Below are positions 9,677 to 22,127 of a stretch of 64,000 bases of DNA, piece after piece. Within the stretch, counting starts at the first letter, position 1; every line of letters begins with the position of its first letter. The notes beneath the pieces were generated by a model. It was not told the origin of the DNA. It did not search any database and saw nothing but the letters and a program-made list of their open reading frames with translations. Origin of the DNA: Tricholoma matsutake (taxonomy: Eukaryota > Basidiomycota > Agaricomycetes > Agaricales > Tricholomataceae); contig AP026546.1 in the NCBI GenBank assembly GCA_026075535.2, forward strand, positions 7,440,001-7,504,000, read 5' to 3'. The position numbers were made by a program, and so were the translations under genes.

Positions 9677-12553
9677 AATACAGACATGGGGGCCACTTCT
9701 CATATGATGCCACACAAACATTGGATTAGAAATTATAAACTCTATAGAGTTCCTATCAAGTTGGCTGATAATCATATTATATATTTGGAGGGTGTTGGAA
9801 GTGTTGTCTTTAGACCAATTATTAATGGAAAGTGGGGTAGAGATGTTGAATTTGCTAGAGTATTACACATACCAGCCTTGCAGAATAATCTTCTTGCAGT
9901 ACTATACTTGACTAAACATAAAGAGCTTGATGTATATATCTCATCCAATACCATATCATTTATTCGAAACAAGAGAGTGATATTTACTGCAGACATCACA
10001 AATGAAAATGTGGGATATTTAAATGGTAGTACTGTAGTTAGGATGGAGAGCATGCATGTGACATCAACTCTAGCTCTGGACTTGGCTTTATGGCATAAGA
10101 GGCTTTGTCATCATAATTATAATGATGTAAAGCGATTGTTGAATGAAGATTTGGCTGTTGAAATGACACTTGATTCAAAGGCTAAGCCTGATCCTATGTG
10201 TGAACCATGTCTAGCTGGAAAAATGAATGCCAATCCTTTCCCATCATCAGAAACTAGAGCAACAGAAATCCTAGGATTGATTCACACCGATGTTCATGAA
10301 GTTGGAGCATGTTCCAGAGAAGGTCATTACTACTGGGTTATATTCATTGATGACAAGTCCCGGTTTAAAGCTGTCATGCCCATCAAACGTAAAAGTGATA
10401 CATTTGCTGCATTTAAAATATTCAAGGCATATGCTGAAAAGCAGACCGGTAGAAAGATAAAGGCAATTAGAGACAACAAAGGCGGGGAATACATGTCAAA
10501 TGAATTTATTCGATATATGGAGGAACAAGGAATTGTGCGACAACATACTGTTCAAAATCGACCACAACAAAATGGAGTTGTGGAAAGGGCAAATAGGACA
10601 TTGGCAGAAAGGATAATGGCTATGCTAAATGAATCAGGATTGTCTCCAACTTGGTGGAAAGAGTGTCTGGCTGCACTTGTTCATGTTTTGAATCACTGTC
10701 CCACATCTGCTGTACCAGAAGGTACACCATATGAAGTATGGCATAAGAAGAAACCTAGCATTGGTCATCTTCAAGTCTGGAGCTGTGTTGCTTATGTGCA
10801 TATTCAAAGGGATAAGAGGTCAAAATTGGGATCACATATGGAGAAGTGTATCTTTGTTAGGTATCCTGAGGGACACAAGGGTTGGATGTTCTATAATCCT
10901 GTTACAAGGAGGGTTGTTATTTGTGAGAGGGCAGACTTTGATGAATGATACAATTATAATGACCATCTCCTTTCATCACCCTCCACTACCCTCAAACCTC
11001 CTACTGACAACACTACCACCCCTGATACTGGGAAGAATTATGTTCCACTACACTCTCCAGATGGCAACAATAACAGTGATGAAAATTTGCCCAGAATAGA
11101 AGTGATACCACCTGATATGCCAGCACCAGCACCAGACAATATGGACAACTTGGAACCACCTGTGGGTAATGACCCTGACCCTTATAATAATAATGATAAT
11201 AATGGCACACCATCATCTTCATCATCTTCATCATCGGATGAAGAATCTGTAAATTTGCCTATAGCTATATGAAGGGCACCATGGAATAGGAAACCACCTG
11301 GTGAATGGTGGAAACTACATCAACCAACTCCAGCTATACCATCCAGTGATGAAGAAGATGAGGGGGAAGATAATGATGATGGTGATGACTTAGAAGAGGC
11401 CAATATGTTATCAATATCAGAGCCATCATCATATAAGGATGCTTTAAAGACTATGGAGGCTAGGCAATGGAAGGAAGCTGCATTAGAAGAAATAAATGCA
11501 CATTTGGAGAATCAAACTTGGACAGTGATGGAATTGCCACCTGGTCAGAAAGCAATTGGGTAAAAATGGGTCTTCAAGGTGAAACAGAAAGCAGATGGGA
11601 CAATAGAGCAATATAAAGCCAGAGTAGTTGCCAAAGGCTATAATCAATGTCCTGGATATGATTACCAGGAAATCTTTGCACCTACTATGCGATTAGGCAC
11701 TATTCAAACAGTATTGGCTTTGGCAGCAATAGAGGGCTTACACCTTCATTCAGTTGATATATCTCATGCATTTATCAATGGAGATATTGATACAGAAATT
11801 TATATGAAACAACCTGAAGGATTTGAACAAGGTGGTCCAAACTATGTCTGCAAACTGAACAAGTCCCTTTATGGGTTAAAGCAGTCAGCATGTCTATGGA
11901 GTGAAAAATTGGGAGCAGTGTTGACCAAGATGGGGTTTGAGAGAACATACTCTGACTCTTCCCTATACATTTTTGAATGGGATGGCATTCGTGTTATTGT
12001 GCTAATCTTTGTGGATGATATTACTTTGGCATCTGCATCAAAAGCAGCATTCGACACATTTGTTGAAGAACTGGCCAAGCATTTTAAACTCTGGGATCTG
12101 GGACCTACATCATTCCTTTTAGGTATAGAAATTACAAGAGATAGGCCAAAGCAAACCATATTCCTCTCCCAGCAACAGTACATCTTGAACAAATTGGAGA
12201 AATTTGGAATGGCTGATTGTTATCCAGTGGGCACACCTATGGCTCCTGGGTCTAGTTTATCAAAGGAACAATGCCCCACAACACCAGAGGAGATGGGAGA
12301 AATGCAGAACATCCCTTATATGAATGCAGTTGGATCACTCATGTACCTGGCCACCACCACTCATCCCAATATTGCTTATACCGCAGGAGCTTTGGCACGA
12401 TTTAATTCAAATCCTGGAATGACACATTGGAAGGCAGTCAAACACCTATTCCACTACCTGAAGGGGACCACAAACATGAAGTTGGTATACAAACCTGATC
12501 CCTTTGTACAAGATCCCTTTGTTGCATTCAGTGATGCAGACCATGGAGGCAAT
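9677..12553 (+). pseudogene. Copia pol: protease, integrase, reverse transcriptase, start of RNase H
   Basis: Same frame as gag. The protease active site reads DMGATSHM (about 9684) instead of the family DTGATSHM, a single C-to-T change that should abolish activity. Integrase: zinc-binding LWHKRLCHHNYNDVKRL ... CEPCLAGK (10087-10225), then catalytic Asp in IHTDVHE, Asp in RDNKGGEYMS and Glu in GVVERANRT. Reverse transcriptase: QYKARVVAKGYNQ, HAFINGDIDTEIYMKQPEGF, FVDDITLAS. RNase H starts at about 12530 (FSDADHGGN). In-frame stops at 10946-10948, 11270-11272 and 11561-11563 break it. The acidic, low-complexity part at 10950-11400 is a linker between integrase and RT. The frame is cut at 12553 by the CACTA-like insert and resumes at 34197. 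Confidence 0.92.
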
Positions 12554-13330
12554 CACTGTGGACCTGGCATGGTAGGGTTTTCAGCCATTTAAGTGCTAAA
12601 ATGTGAATCTCCTAACATAAATGGCTGAATTTGGGGTGGATGAATTTGGGATAAATTTTCATCCCATATATTTCAGCCATCCAAGGGATGGAGTTCATAT
12701 GTGTTACCTTACAAAAATTTCATAACCTAATGGAATGAAATTTCATTTTACAAGGGGATGAAAAGCAGGGGGCGATTTTAATCCAAGATGAGGGTATGGA
12801 TTTTCAACCATCTAACATATGAATTTTCATCAAGTTTTTCAACAATTTATGGGATAATATTTCCTGCCTCAAAGGTGTGGATTACAGAGTGTGTTTTTCA
12901 GCCTGAGATAGAATATAAATTTCATACCATTATAAGATGATTTAGTAGAAGGTAGGTTTCATCCATTAAAGATTGAATTGACTGTTTATATTTCATAAAG
13001 AGTGTTTTTTGCAGGGAATCTCAGATAATATTTCATACCACAAGAGGCTGAATTTCATTTTGTTGCCATCTATGCATTGTGGAAGAGTTAAGTTATCCAT
13101 ACCTGCCCTCATGCAATCAGTCACATGACATATCTGGGCTACATATCTATATCCAACTTACCCAACACATCAACTTCATGTGCAATATCAACCAGGTTCT
13201 CACATATTCACATGCCCTTTCTTTCTCTTCCAACATTTGCAGTGGACAGTGCTGCCTCCCTCCTACCACCTCTACCACCACCATACCACTCACCACTTGC
13301 ACCACTACCACCACCACTCCCTGCCCACTC
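12554..13330. repeat. Left subterminal zone of CACTA-like element
   Basis: AT-rich DNA with recurring words such as tttcatcc, gatgaatttg, tttcagcc and aaatttcat in both orientations. The right end (33780-34193) has similar words. Such subterminal repeats are the transposase-binding zones in CACTA elements. No convincing coding region is present. Confidence 0.55.
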
Positions 13331-13339
13331 CTAAAACAA

Positions 13340-14113
13340 GGCCCAAGAGATGTCAACAATGTCTCTTGGACCACAGATAAGTTTTTTTTCTTTCTCATTC
13401 ATTTTCATTTACAAGTATGTTTTTTTTAAATGTTCTTTGTTGTTTTGTTATAACTGACTCATTTTTCATTAATGATAGGTTTTATTTTAATCTCTAATGA
13501 TGCCATGGCCCAAAAACCACAATGACGACCAAACAGCCACCACCCAAGAACCACTGCTGCAAGCAACTGCTCACAGGGTGGGAACGGGTGCAACTCCAAA
13601 ATGACATGAACGGCAATGATGAGATGCCAACACAATGATGAGACGAAGACAAACCAAATGCAAAAAGGGCCCAAGAGACGTTGTTGACGCATTGACATCT
13701 CTCGGGCCACAGGTATGTTTTTTTTTCTTTCTCATTCTATTCTTTTTTTACTAACAAACCTTTTAGGTACATTGATGACAATGACAATGGGACCACAAGG
13801 GGGAACAAATACACTGGGATGGCACGAGCAAATGACAGGGGAGGACAACGACAATGACAGCGGCACACCAATGCAATGCAGGCATGAGGAGGAGAGGGAC
13901 AGGGTAACAACGAGGATGAGGATGGGACAACAACAACATCAACAACAGGGGAACAGCAACAGGGGACAACAACAATGACAATGGGATGCAGGGAGAGGGG
14001 GGATCGACGAGGCAAACCAAAAAAGAGGCCCAAGAGACATCGTCAGTCTTGGGCCACTGGTATGTTTTTTTTTTTCTTCTCATTTCATTTATTTTTACTA
14101 ACAAACTTTTTAG
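13340..14113 (+). repeat. Three hairpin-plus-intron modules in tandem
   Basis: Three units each contain a GGCCCAAGAGA...TCTCTTGGGCC-type palindrome (13340-13372, 13668-13708, 14027-14055) followed within a few bases by an intron-like segment. In units 2 and 3 the segments are 54 bp each (13713-13766 and 14060-14113), with donor GTATGT, a poly-T tract, branch-point TACTAAC (13749-13755; 14096-14102) and acceptor TTTTAG. In unit 1 the donor is damaged (ATAAGT). The sequence between units is low complexity (ACAATGAC, GGGACAACAACA) and encodes nothing recognisable. Four related units lie on the other strand at 39736-43612. Confidence 0.7.
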
Positions 14114-14220
14114 TTACTAACTGTGACAATAATGACCCTGAGCCACCACCCGCCACCCACTGCTGCGAGCCCCTGCTTGCAGGGTGATCATGGGTGCTTG
14201 ACGACGAACTGGTGGGAGGG

Positions 14221-14392
14221 GGAGGACAACAAGAGGGGGGAACAACAAGAGGGGAGAACAACAGGAGGGGGGAACAACAGGAGGGGGGAACAACAGGAGG
14301 GAGGAACAATGGGAGGGAGGAACAATGGGAGGGAGGAACAATGGGAGGGAGGAACAATGGGAGGGAGGAACAATGGGAGGGAGGAACAATGG
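14221..14392. repeat. Minisatellite, ggaacaatgggaggga units
   Basis: Tandem units of about 16 bp: first ggaacaacaggagggg variants, then several near-identical ggaacaatgggaggga copies up to 14392. The array continues beyond Gypsy-B at 32612 (acaggagggaggaacaatgg), so Gypsy-B inserted into the array. Open frames across it are repeat artefacts. Confidence 0.9.
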
Positions 14393-15576
14393 TGATAGGT
14401 TGTCTTCTCAGCTCAAGGACTGATTCACCACTTTAGCATCATTCTAATCACATCGGCTAACTCCTACGACGTCCCAGATGCAGTGCGACACACTCTATTG
14501 ATCACGATATCATATCAACCACGTTGAAACATCACCAGCAACATCGATAGTATCAAAAGACCACATCGCACAACCTTAGGACTACCCCGAAAGTCCCTAA
14601 GATTCCCCTACATGACCACCAAACATCCCCAACCAACTTCAAACAAGCCACAACTGTGATCGACCATCGTCGACCATCATTGAGCATCATCGATCGATAT
14701 CGAGAAACTACGAGCGACATCGGGCACCGCCTTCATTATCTAAATGGTGGAAGACCATGCACTAGGACATATTCCAACTCATGCTCAAACCTGCTGATCA
14801 TAGGTCAGCTTCATTCCAAGTCCCTATTGCGCACAGAACCTGCTGGATGCATTATTGCGAGACTTAGCGCAGTTTATACACAAAGGACAGTCTCTTTTAG
14901 TTCTTTCCCTTTATTACTCTTTCATCATATGATATATATCTTTCTTGTTCGGATTCCAGTCTCCTTTATGGCCTTGTGCCTTAACTCATATCTTTTGCCT
15001 CATGTTCTACACATGTTTCTCATTCCATTTTAGGAAGTTTCTTTAAAACATATAAAACTCTGTAGTATCTACTTGGAAACAGGAAGAAATTGTCTTCACA
15101 TATCGTCTCATATACAGTTCTAAGCATCCGATCAACTTCCTAAAAACAATCTAAGTCTCTATGGGTTTTCTCGATCAATGAGAAACCTCTGCAATTGTCG
15201 TGTCCTCGATCCTCCCTTGATCCTCTCGTCATTAGCTCTAGTAACCCTTCCAGCACTTCATAGACATTTACCGCACCCTTCGTATACTATCGACCTATCG
15301 AAAGGTCCCCAGAACTCACATAGCAACCATCGACAATAAACTCGTTCGCCGTCGATCTCATCGATCGCCCTCGATATCAATCGATACTTGATCGGACCAT
15401 GCCAAACAATTTCATCTCTCATAACACTACCTTCATGACTAGTGTTAACTAGTAATATTCTCATAGGTTTGACCATGAACATTCGGAACGTCTCGCAACC
15501 TTCCTCTGACTCATTGCAAACATCATTGATTGCCTCATTGGCAGTTCTGGTGGTTTTCCCAGGTTGAGCATCATCA
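14393..15576 (+). repeat. Left LTR of Gypsy-B
   Basis: 1184 bp, beginning TGATAGGTTGTCTTCTC and ending GAGCATCATCA. Compared with the right LTR it shows dense transitions: around 14500-14525 the two copies differ by CA versus TG at the same places, as expected if CG dinucleotides decayed independently in each copy. Confidence 0.93.
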
Positions 15577-15580
15577 TTTT

Positions 15581-15597
15581 TGGAGCCCACCACGAGG
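15581..15597 (+). other. Primer-binding-site-like sequence of Gypsy-B
   Basis: TGGAGCCCACCACGAGG lies 4 bp after the left LTR. It starts with TGG, the complement of a tRNA 3' CCA, as primer-binding sites do. The matching tRNA was not identified. Confidence 0.6.
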
Positions 15598-15707
15598 GTT
15601 TCTGAATCATTTCATCGTCAGACCAACCTCGACTTCCTTGGCTTAGGCTAACACAAGCGAGAACCCTTCGTATCAATACTCACCACACCTTCGAATCTCT
15701 CGAACAA

Positions 15708-16609
15708 TTGGGAGACATTCTAATTGAAGTTTCCGAAGCAGAATCTACTCATCGTAGACTATTTCCTTCACCTATATCATCGCCTTCCACATCGTCATCT
15801 ACTTCTTCATCATCATCATCGACCTCTTCATTTATCCTTCCAACAACTTGGACACCTCTACCATCTATTACACAAGTCTTAACCCCTACCCCTAGAGTCA
15901 TCACATTCATGACTACCCAAACCGCAATGCCAGCTTGTGGGTACTCGACCGCTCCGAAATTCGACCCGACTCAGCCTCGAGAGCTTCGATGATACTTTAA
16001 AGAGCTTGAACTATTATTCCCAACCTGTGGCATTACTGAATTGAAGCTCATGAAGAAACACGCTTGTCGCTACCTTGACATCAACTCATCAGAACTCTGG
16101 GAATCACTTCCAGAGTATCAATCCAGCACATCATTCAATGAATTTAGAACAGCAGTACACAAACTCTATCCCGGCTCGGAAGACAATTGCAAGTGGAGCA
16201 TATTGGACATGGACAAATTAGTGGGAGAACAGCTATGCATTGGGTATTATCGCGCGTTCTACAACATTACTCACTTTTTGTGAGCAAAGAATAGGATCTC
16301 AGAAGCCGAGCAAAGCAGAGCTTATGTTCAAGGATTCCAACCTGGCTTATGGACTCGAATTGCTCGACGACTCGAACTCAAATTTCCTGACCATTATCCC
16401 GACAATCCATATCCACTCAACAACATTCACGATGCAGCAAAATTCGTTCTAGCAGGCTCTAACACATCGAACTCAGTAATCCACCAATCGACCTCTTCAT
16501 CGCACTCGACATCGAACGTTGGAAATACGGTCACCTTGTCACCCGGTACAATTATGATTAAAACAGAAGATCTAAATGCAATGTTCGAATGATTTGCTAG
16601 CACCATCGC
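15708..16609 (+). pseudogene. Gypsy-B gag, first part
   Basis: ATG at 15708 (MGDILIEVSEAESTHRR) opens a Ser/Thr-rich N-terminus followed by the capsid-like core: KFDPTQPRELR, then HACRYLDINSSELWESLPEY and FNEFRTAVHKLYPGSED, typical of Gypsy gag in basidiomycetes. TGA codons at 15990-15992, about 16281 and about 16590 lie in an otherwise continuous frame, each where Arg (CGA) fits. The frame is cut at 16609 in A-S-T-I-A by Gypsy-A2 and resumes at 24557; the 5-bp duplicate is ATCGC versus ATTGC. Confidence 0.88.
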
Positions 16610-17303
16610 TGTTAAGGGCGAAGCCTCAACCACTCAATCTAGTCGATGTTGTTCAATGAGGTGCTTCCTCGACGAGTCGTTTGGCACTAGTCTTACTCGG
16701 AGTGTCCAACGTAAGATAAGTAGTGCACTCTAGCAGGACTTCTGCATAGAGTCATTCAGGTTCACACACTAAGGGGCTTCCTTAGTGGTTTCAAGTAAGT
16801 TTGCAAGTTGCAAGTTAAGGCTGTTAATTGCCTAGATCTAAACTAAGGACATCCCTACTACAGGTCACAGTACTTATACTAGAAGGGAGGTCCTTATTGT
16901 CCAATTGGAAAGGTAGATGTGTATCAAGTAATAATAGAAACAATAGGCCTCATGCCTTGCATGAGGCATCCAATGTCACGGAGTGCTGCAGTGCAGCATG
17001 TCAGGAAACAATAACAGATAAGCCTCATGCCTAGCATGAGGCATCCGATGTCACAGACCTCATGTCAGGGGGCTGTCATATCACAGCATGTGTGGGAGTG
17101 GGTTTGGGTGCATGGAGTCACCATGCATCAAGGGTGCCTTCCATGGGAAGGGGATCAAATGCATGCAGTCGGCATGCATCATGTGTGTGTCTGATGTCAA
17201 GGACATGCCCTAGGCATGAATCAAAGGGTGCCTCCTGTCTGGAGGGGATCGTCGGGTCAGTTGGGTCAGTCAGGTTCCATGAGTTACAAGGAAAATTGTA
17301 ACA
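16610..17303 (-). repeat. 3' LTR of Gypsy-A2
   Basis: 694 bp. From about 16948 to 17245 it holds a run of short perfect hairpins: cctcatgccttgcatgagg, tgcatggagtcaccatgca, ccttccatgggaagg, gcatgcagtcggcatgc, catgccctaggcatg and cctcctgtctggagg. It is longer than the other LTR by an extra copy of the hairpin unit near 16990-17050. Confidence 0.93.
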
Positions 17304-17318
17304 TTACCCCCCCGCTAT
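17304..17318 (-). other. Polypurine tract of Gypsy-A2
   Basis: On the minus strand reads catagcgggggggtaa directly before the LTR start TGTTACAATT, the position required for plus-strand priming of reverse transcription. Confidence 0.8.
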
Positions 17319-17558
17319 GGTCGAAAGTTCCACACTTCGACCTAAATCTTCGTCTCTCCTTCATGGTCTGATCGGGTGTGGTCTGGTTATGTGGGTAGGT
17401 CGGGGTCAAGGGGTATGATGGAGGAATCGCTTGTGTCCAAGCTTGGACCATGATCAGGTTCTTTTTGTTTTATACTGCCTTTAGCAGTGGTGTTAAAGAG
17501 TCAGTGGTGTTGTCGGAAGGGGGAGGGGTGTGTAGGGTTTGCACAGTATCAAGGGTAA

Positions 17559-18003
17559 TCACTGTAGTTTTACATCTTTGCGGATGATTGCTAGTTTAAC
17601 GTCTTCGTGGACAATTGGTAGTTTAACGTCTTTGCAGATGATCGGTTCGCACCTAGTTGTGCTCAGTGGTCTGGGGTGTCGGTGTATGGGGGTGTTGGCT
17701 GGAATGCAGCAATGTCCCCAGTTCTCCATGTCATCCAAATAAGAGCTGCCTTGCCAGCTCAAATCCGCTTTCTTTGTCGTAGTGGGTGTTCCACTGAAGG
17801 TCATTCCACAGTAGTGGGCCAATCCCTGCTAGTGGTCTCCTGCCTGGGGTCAGACCATTGCAGTTGACAACAAATTGTTTGGGGAGATAGTCTCCGCCAT
17901 CTAACTCTTCTTCAAAGCACCACTCCTCAAATTGTGCTTTTACCCAGGTCAAATCCATTTTCGTGCTCCTCCGTGCATAGAGGCAGCATGTTGGGCAAGT
18001 CAA
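17559..18003 (-). pseudogene. Gypsy-A2 3' open region, unknown product
   Basis: Minus-strand frames here (MDLTWVKAQFEEWCFEEELD, then LARQLLFG) come after the chromodomain and before the polypurine tract. The C-terminal part has a recurring DVKL unit (CKDVKLPIVHEDVKLAIIRK) from three roughly 25-bp DNA repeats at 17570-17650. Stops separate it from integrase and from the LTR. No domain is recognised; it may be a degenerate accessory ORF or 3' untranslated sequence. The gap 18004-18258 shows only stop-riddled spacer. Confidence 0.4.
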
Positions 18004-18258
18004 GGATATTCTCTTTATCCAGTCGTCTCTGTTTATCCAGAATGTGATTCCGTGTGGGCATTCCCAAGAGGGTTGCCCCAGCAGTCTGTTCGTTCTTGGT
18101 GACTGGTCAATGACTCATCGTCCAGTTGCCATGTTCTTCTCGTATTCGTTCTTTATCGAAAGGGGGTGAAGGGCGTCAACATTCAGTGGGTCAATTGTCA
18201 TTTAGGGGGTATCAGGGGTGTTGTTTGGTTCAGATAGTGGGGGTTTCTTGGGTTCTCG

Positions 18259-19638
18259 TCAGAGATGGTACCTCTTCTTATATGCTGTCAGGGTCTCAGG
18301 GGCATTCTTCAGGTTTGATTTGGGTTCCCATGTGTTTTTGGATGTCGGGTAGTCAACCCATTTCACAAGGTAATGGGGTGTCTTGCCATGCTTCTTGTGT
18401 GCAATGATCGCTTCCACTTCATATTCGTTTTCTCCTTCCATGAGGTCGGGTGGTGGAGTCAGGAAGTTCCATCCATGAGTGTCATTCTTGTGGTATTGCA
18501 TGAGTAAAGCCACATGGAATACCAGGTGGATCTTCCATCTTGGCAGCAGTTTCAATCGGTATGTCGTTCTCGACAAGGCATCTTCAATCATGAAGGGCCC
18601 TTCTCGTTTTGGCACCAGTTTTCTCGTTTGGTAGCCAATCTTCAGGTTCTTGGAGTCAAGCCATACTTGTTCTCCAACCTTGAACAGTTCGTATCACCCT
18701 TTCGTTTGGGCAGCCATAGCCTGTCTGGCTAGTTCGTGTGTGGCAAGAGCTTCCCTTCTCACAGAGAGAAGTTCTTGGATTCTTTGTTCAGTGGCTGGCA
18801 CATTCATCTTTTCATAGGGGGTGGGGATAGCGCGTGGTTGATATCCCATCATCAAGTAAAACGGCGAGTGTTTTACTGCAGAATGCATCTTCTGGTTGTG
18901 CACGAATTCTGCTGTTGGGAGATAACACTCCCAATCTTCGGGTTTGTTCGAACAGAACATGCGGAGGTAAACCTCTAGCTCTTGGTTTACTCACTCCATT
19001 TTTCTGTCAGTCTGGAGGTGATAGGTGGTGCTCATGGATAGCTTAATCCTGAGCAACCGTCCGAGTTCTCAGAAGAGTTTGGATGCAAATTGAGGGTCTC
19101 TGTCTGAGATGATTCTTCCGGGGAGTCCAAATCTTGTGTATACATGGCACAGGTAAAGGTCTGTGGCACCAAGTGCATCGATCATCTTCACGCAAGGGAT
19201 AAAAATTACCCCCTTCATAAGACCATGGTCTACCATGACCATTATTGAGTCAAATCCGTTTATCGTGGGCAAGTCCGTGATAAAATCTGTCATTACCAGC
19301 TCGAATGGTCTGCTGGCATCGGATGATATTGGTGTCGGCAGTGGGGTCGTCGGGTGTGTATTCACTTTCATTTGCTGGCACTTTGCGCAGCCTTTGATGT
19401 ACTTCTTGATGAAGTTGGCCATTCCTGGCCACCAGTAGTCTCATTGGATCAGTTCGATCATCTGCCATTGTCCAGGGTGTCCTGTCGTGATGCTATCATG
19501 GTATTTTCGTATGATCGCTTGGCAGAGGGTTTCGTCCTGTGGCACGTAGCATCTGTCTTTGAAAAAGAACAGGCCATCTTTGAATTTCCAGTCCTCCAAT
19601 GCAGACTTGATTGGGGGAGTTCTGTTGTTTTTCAGGGC
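18259..19638 (-). pseudogene. Gypsy-A2 integrase with C-terminal chromodomain
   Basis: Minus strand. The zinc-binding head ends in KGCAKCQQMK (about 19380). In the catalytic core, Asp is in MTDFITDLP, Asp in IISDRDPQFASKLF and Glu in RKME, followed by a TGA where the family has Arg (TERVNQE-type motif). After a helical segment (ELLSVRREALATHELARQAM) and the GPF-like motif (KREGPFMIEDAL) comes a chromodomain: YEVEAIIAHKKHGKTPHYLV then KWVDYPTSKNTWEP. Such chromodomains direct integration to methylated-histone chromatin. Stops near 19068, 18961 and 18693 split the frame. The upstream part to 19638 carries the HHCC histidines (GHPGQWQMIELIQ). Confidence 0.9.
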
Positions 19639-21459
19639 TCATAAAGCATCATTTACAAGGTCGTCCTTCATTATTGCTGAGACCAGGGCTCCCTGGAGCT
19701 CAGTGTCAATCGTTTTGATGAACAGTTTGTCAGCGAGGATGGTCTTGTCCTCGTTATTGGTGCCTTCTTCAGCTATGTGATCTGCTCTCCTCGATAGGGT
19801 GTCAGATTGTACCATCTGTGATCCCGGTATGTGTTGTAGCTTCAGGTTGAATTGTGACAGGTAGATGCTCCATCTAGCCTGTCGTCGGTTCAGTTTCTGT
19901 GCCTGATGGAAATACATCAGGTTCTTGTGATCAGACAGTACCATCACAGGGAACGGTGTCCCCTGTAGGTAGTCTCTCCATGTCTCTAGTGCTCGGATCA
20001 CTCCCAGTAGTTCCCTGTCATATATCTCATAATTTCTTTCAGCTTCATTGAAAGAATGTGAGATGTAATGGCATGGGTGCCAGTCTCTGTTGGCATCCTG
20101 TTGTCTGAGTACTGCGCCTGTCGCAAATTTTGAGGCGTCAGATTCCACCACAAATGGTTTTGTTGCATCTGTCATCAGCAGTACTGGGGCTTTGTTGAAT
20201 TTCCTTTTTAGCGCATCAAATGATTGCTGGCAGTCGTTTGTCCATTCAAATTTCTGGTTCTTCTTCGTCAAATCATTCAGCGGTCTGGCCAGATCCGTGA
20301 AGTGTCTGATGAATCTTTGATAGAAGTTCCCAAATCCTAGGAAGGATCTTACATCCTTCACTGTCCTTGGCATGGGCCAGTCCTTGATCCCAGCCAGCTT
20401 CGTGTTGTCCATTGCGAGTTTGTCGGGCCTGATGATCATGCCCAAGAAGTCGACTTCCTGTACATTGAATTTGCATTTCTCTATTTTCAGGTAGAGATCG
20501 CATTGTTGTAGTTGTTCGAGGACCCTTTCAGTCCTTATCCGGTGTTCCTCTTCTGTCTTCGAGAAGATCAGGATGTCATCCATATAGATGACGAGCCATC
20601 CTTCATCTAGCATATCTTGGAAGAGATTGTTCATCATGGCCTGGAATGTTGCCGGTGAGTTGCACAGCCCAAAGAACATCACCATTGGCTCAAATAGCCT
20701 TTGGTTAGTCTTGAATGCTGCCTTCCACTCATCTCCTTTCTTTATCCATATGTTATGATATCCTCATCAAATATCAAGTTTTGTGAAAAATCTCACTCCC
20801 TTCAGCTTGTCCAAGAGGTCTCTGATCAGTGGCAGGGGGTAGTTGTTCCGGATCGTTCCTTCGTTCAGATAGCGATAGTCTTGGCAAGGTCATAGAGCGT
20901 CAGAGTCCTTCTTCAACATGAAGAAGAATGGGGATGCCATGGGTGATTTTGATGGTCGGATGTATCCTTTCTCCAGGTTTTCGTCTAGAGACTCATTGAG
21001 TTTCTCTTGTTCTTTTGGCATCAATGGGTAGACTTTGCAATCCTTTGGTACAAAGCCTTCCTTCAGATCAATCGCGTGATCCCATGGTCTTGATTCTGGG
21101 AATCGTTCAGATGCAGCTTTTTCGAATACCTGTCTGTATTTCTGGTATTCCGGTGGCAGTAGGTCATCCAGGGTCTGTTTGCTGGCCTCCCTTCCCTCAT
21201 CTTGTTCATGCGCGAGTCGCTGGGAAATGGATGTCTTTGCTCTGATCCATGCGCTCTTCAAGAATACATATTGTGGGGAGACCTTGGCTTTTGTAATCCT
21301 GGAGATCGTGTTCATTTTCCGTATGTATGTATGGGTCAGTCCTTGGTGTTCCTTGGTGAGGGGTGGTTCTTCTGGTGGTTCGAATATGCCAATGACCAGT
21401 TCTCCTCGTACATATGCAATCAGGAGGTCTGTCACATCTTGTTCATGGGTTTCTTCCAT
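19639..21459 (-). pseudogene. Gypsy-A2 reverse transcriptase and RNase H
   Basis: Minus strand. RT begins near 21050 ([14 protein letters not shown] ... [18 protein letters not shown]) and carries FGLCNSPATFQAMMN and the intact catalytic YMDDILIFS (about 20570). Connection and RNase H follow: VRSFLGFGNFYQRFI, FVVESDASKFATGAV, AERNYEIYDRELLGVI, LSDHKNLMYF, and the tether end QHIPGSQMVQSDTLSRRADH. Breaks: TGA at about 20892, where [14 protein letters not shown] is expected, and two consecutive stops at about 20764-20769, where relatives read an Arg-Trp pair. Except for these stops the enzyme is complete, so decay is recent relative to the outer elements. Confidence 0.93.
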
Positions 21460-21462
21460 TAC

Positions 21463-22127
21463 TCATATTTCCATGCCAGTGTCTGCCAGTAGTTCCTCAT
21501 CTGGTACTTCTTTGACCTGTACTTGAGGGGGAGTTTCCCTGGGTATAGGTACTTCAGCGTTGATGGTACTGTGATCTGGGGTCCTATAATCATTGGTCGG
21601 GGTAGTCTTCTGTCGAGGGTCATTTGTCCTGTTTTGTGGTGTTGTCTTCATGTTCCTTTTGCCGGTGCTTCCTTCCCCTGTGGAGTTTAGCAATTCCTTC
21701 ATTCTTTGCACAATTTGTTGTGCCCTGTCGCATTCTTTGTTTTTGCCCTTTTCCAGTTGTTTCTTCTTCTGGTTTTCTCAGGTCTTGGCAACAGCATGTC
21801 GTGCTGCTTCAAGGCCTCTGGCTTGTTTAGGGGTGTTGCTGCTCCTGGTCTTTGCGACAGCTATCTGGACAGAATTTAGTTCTTTTGCTTTCCTCTCTGA
21901 AAGCCTTTCTCTTGTTTTTGCCACAGCCAATCGGGCTCAGGCAAGGCTCCTCTCTTTTTCTTCAGTGAGCCTTTCTCTCGTCTTTGCCATGGCTAGTCAT
22001 GCTTGGGCAAGGTTTTTCTCCTTCTCTTCGGAGAGTCTTTTCTTGTTTTTGCCACAGCCAATCTGGCTCGGGCAAGGCTCCTCTCTTTCTCTTCAGAGAG
22101 CCTCTGTCTTGTTTTGGCCATGATGTG
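21463..22127 (-). pseudogene. Gypsy-A2 charged repetitive linker
   Basis: On the minus strand encodes tandem units rich in Lys, Glu, Arg and Ala (AKTRxxLSEEKExxLAQA type), corresponding to four or five plus-strand copies of a tctcttcrgagagcctttct-like block between 21880 and 22110. It lies between protease and RT. Predicted all-helical. Role unknown; the same linker in A1 (661-1290) has fewer units. A separate Pro/Thr-rich part (21463-21711) joins it to RT. Confidence 0.65.

Noticed and set aside
14388..14392. Target duplicate of Gypsy-B (aatgg versus acagg)
   Set aside because: Two of five bases differ and the site is within a tandem repeat, so a duplicate cannot be recognised reliably.
14085..14436. 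Several overlapping open frames on both strands
   Set aside because: All run through the ggaacaatgggaggga minisatellite.
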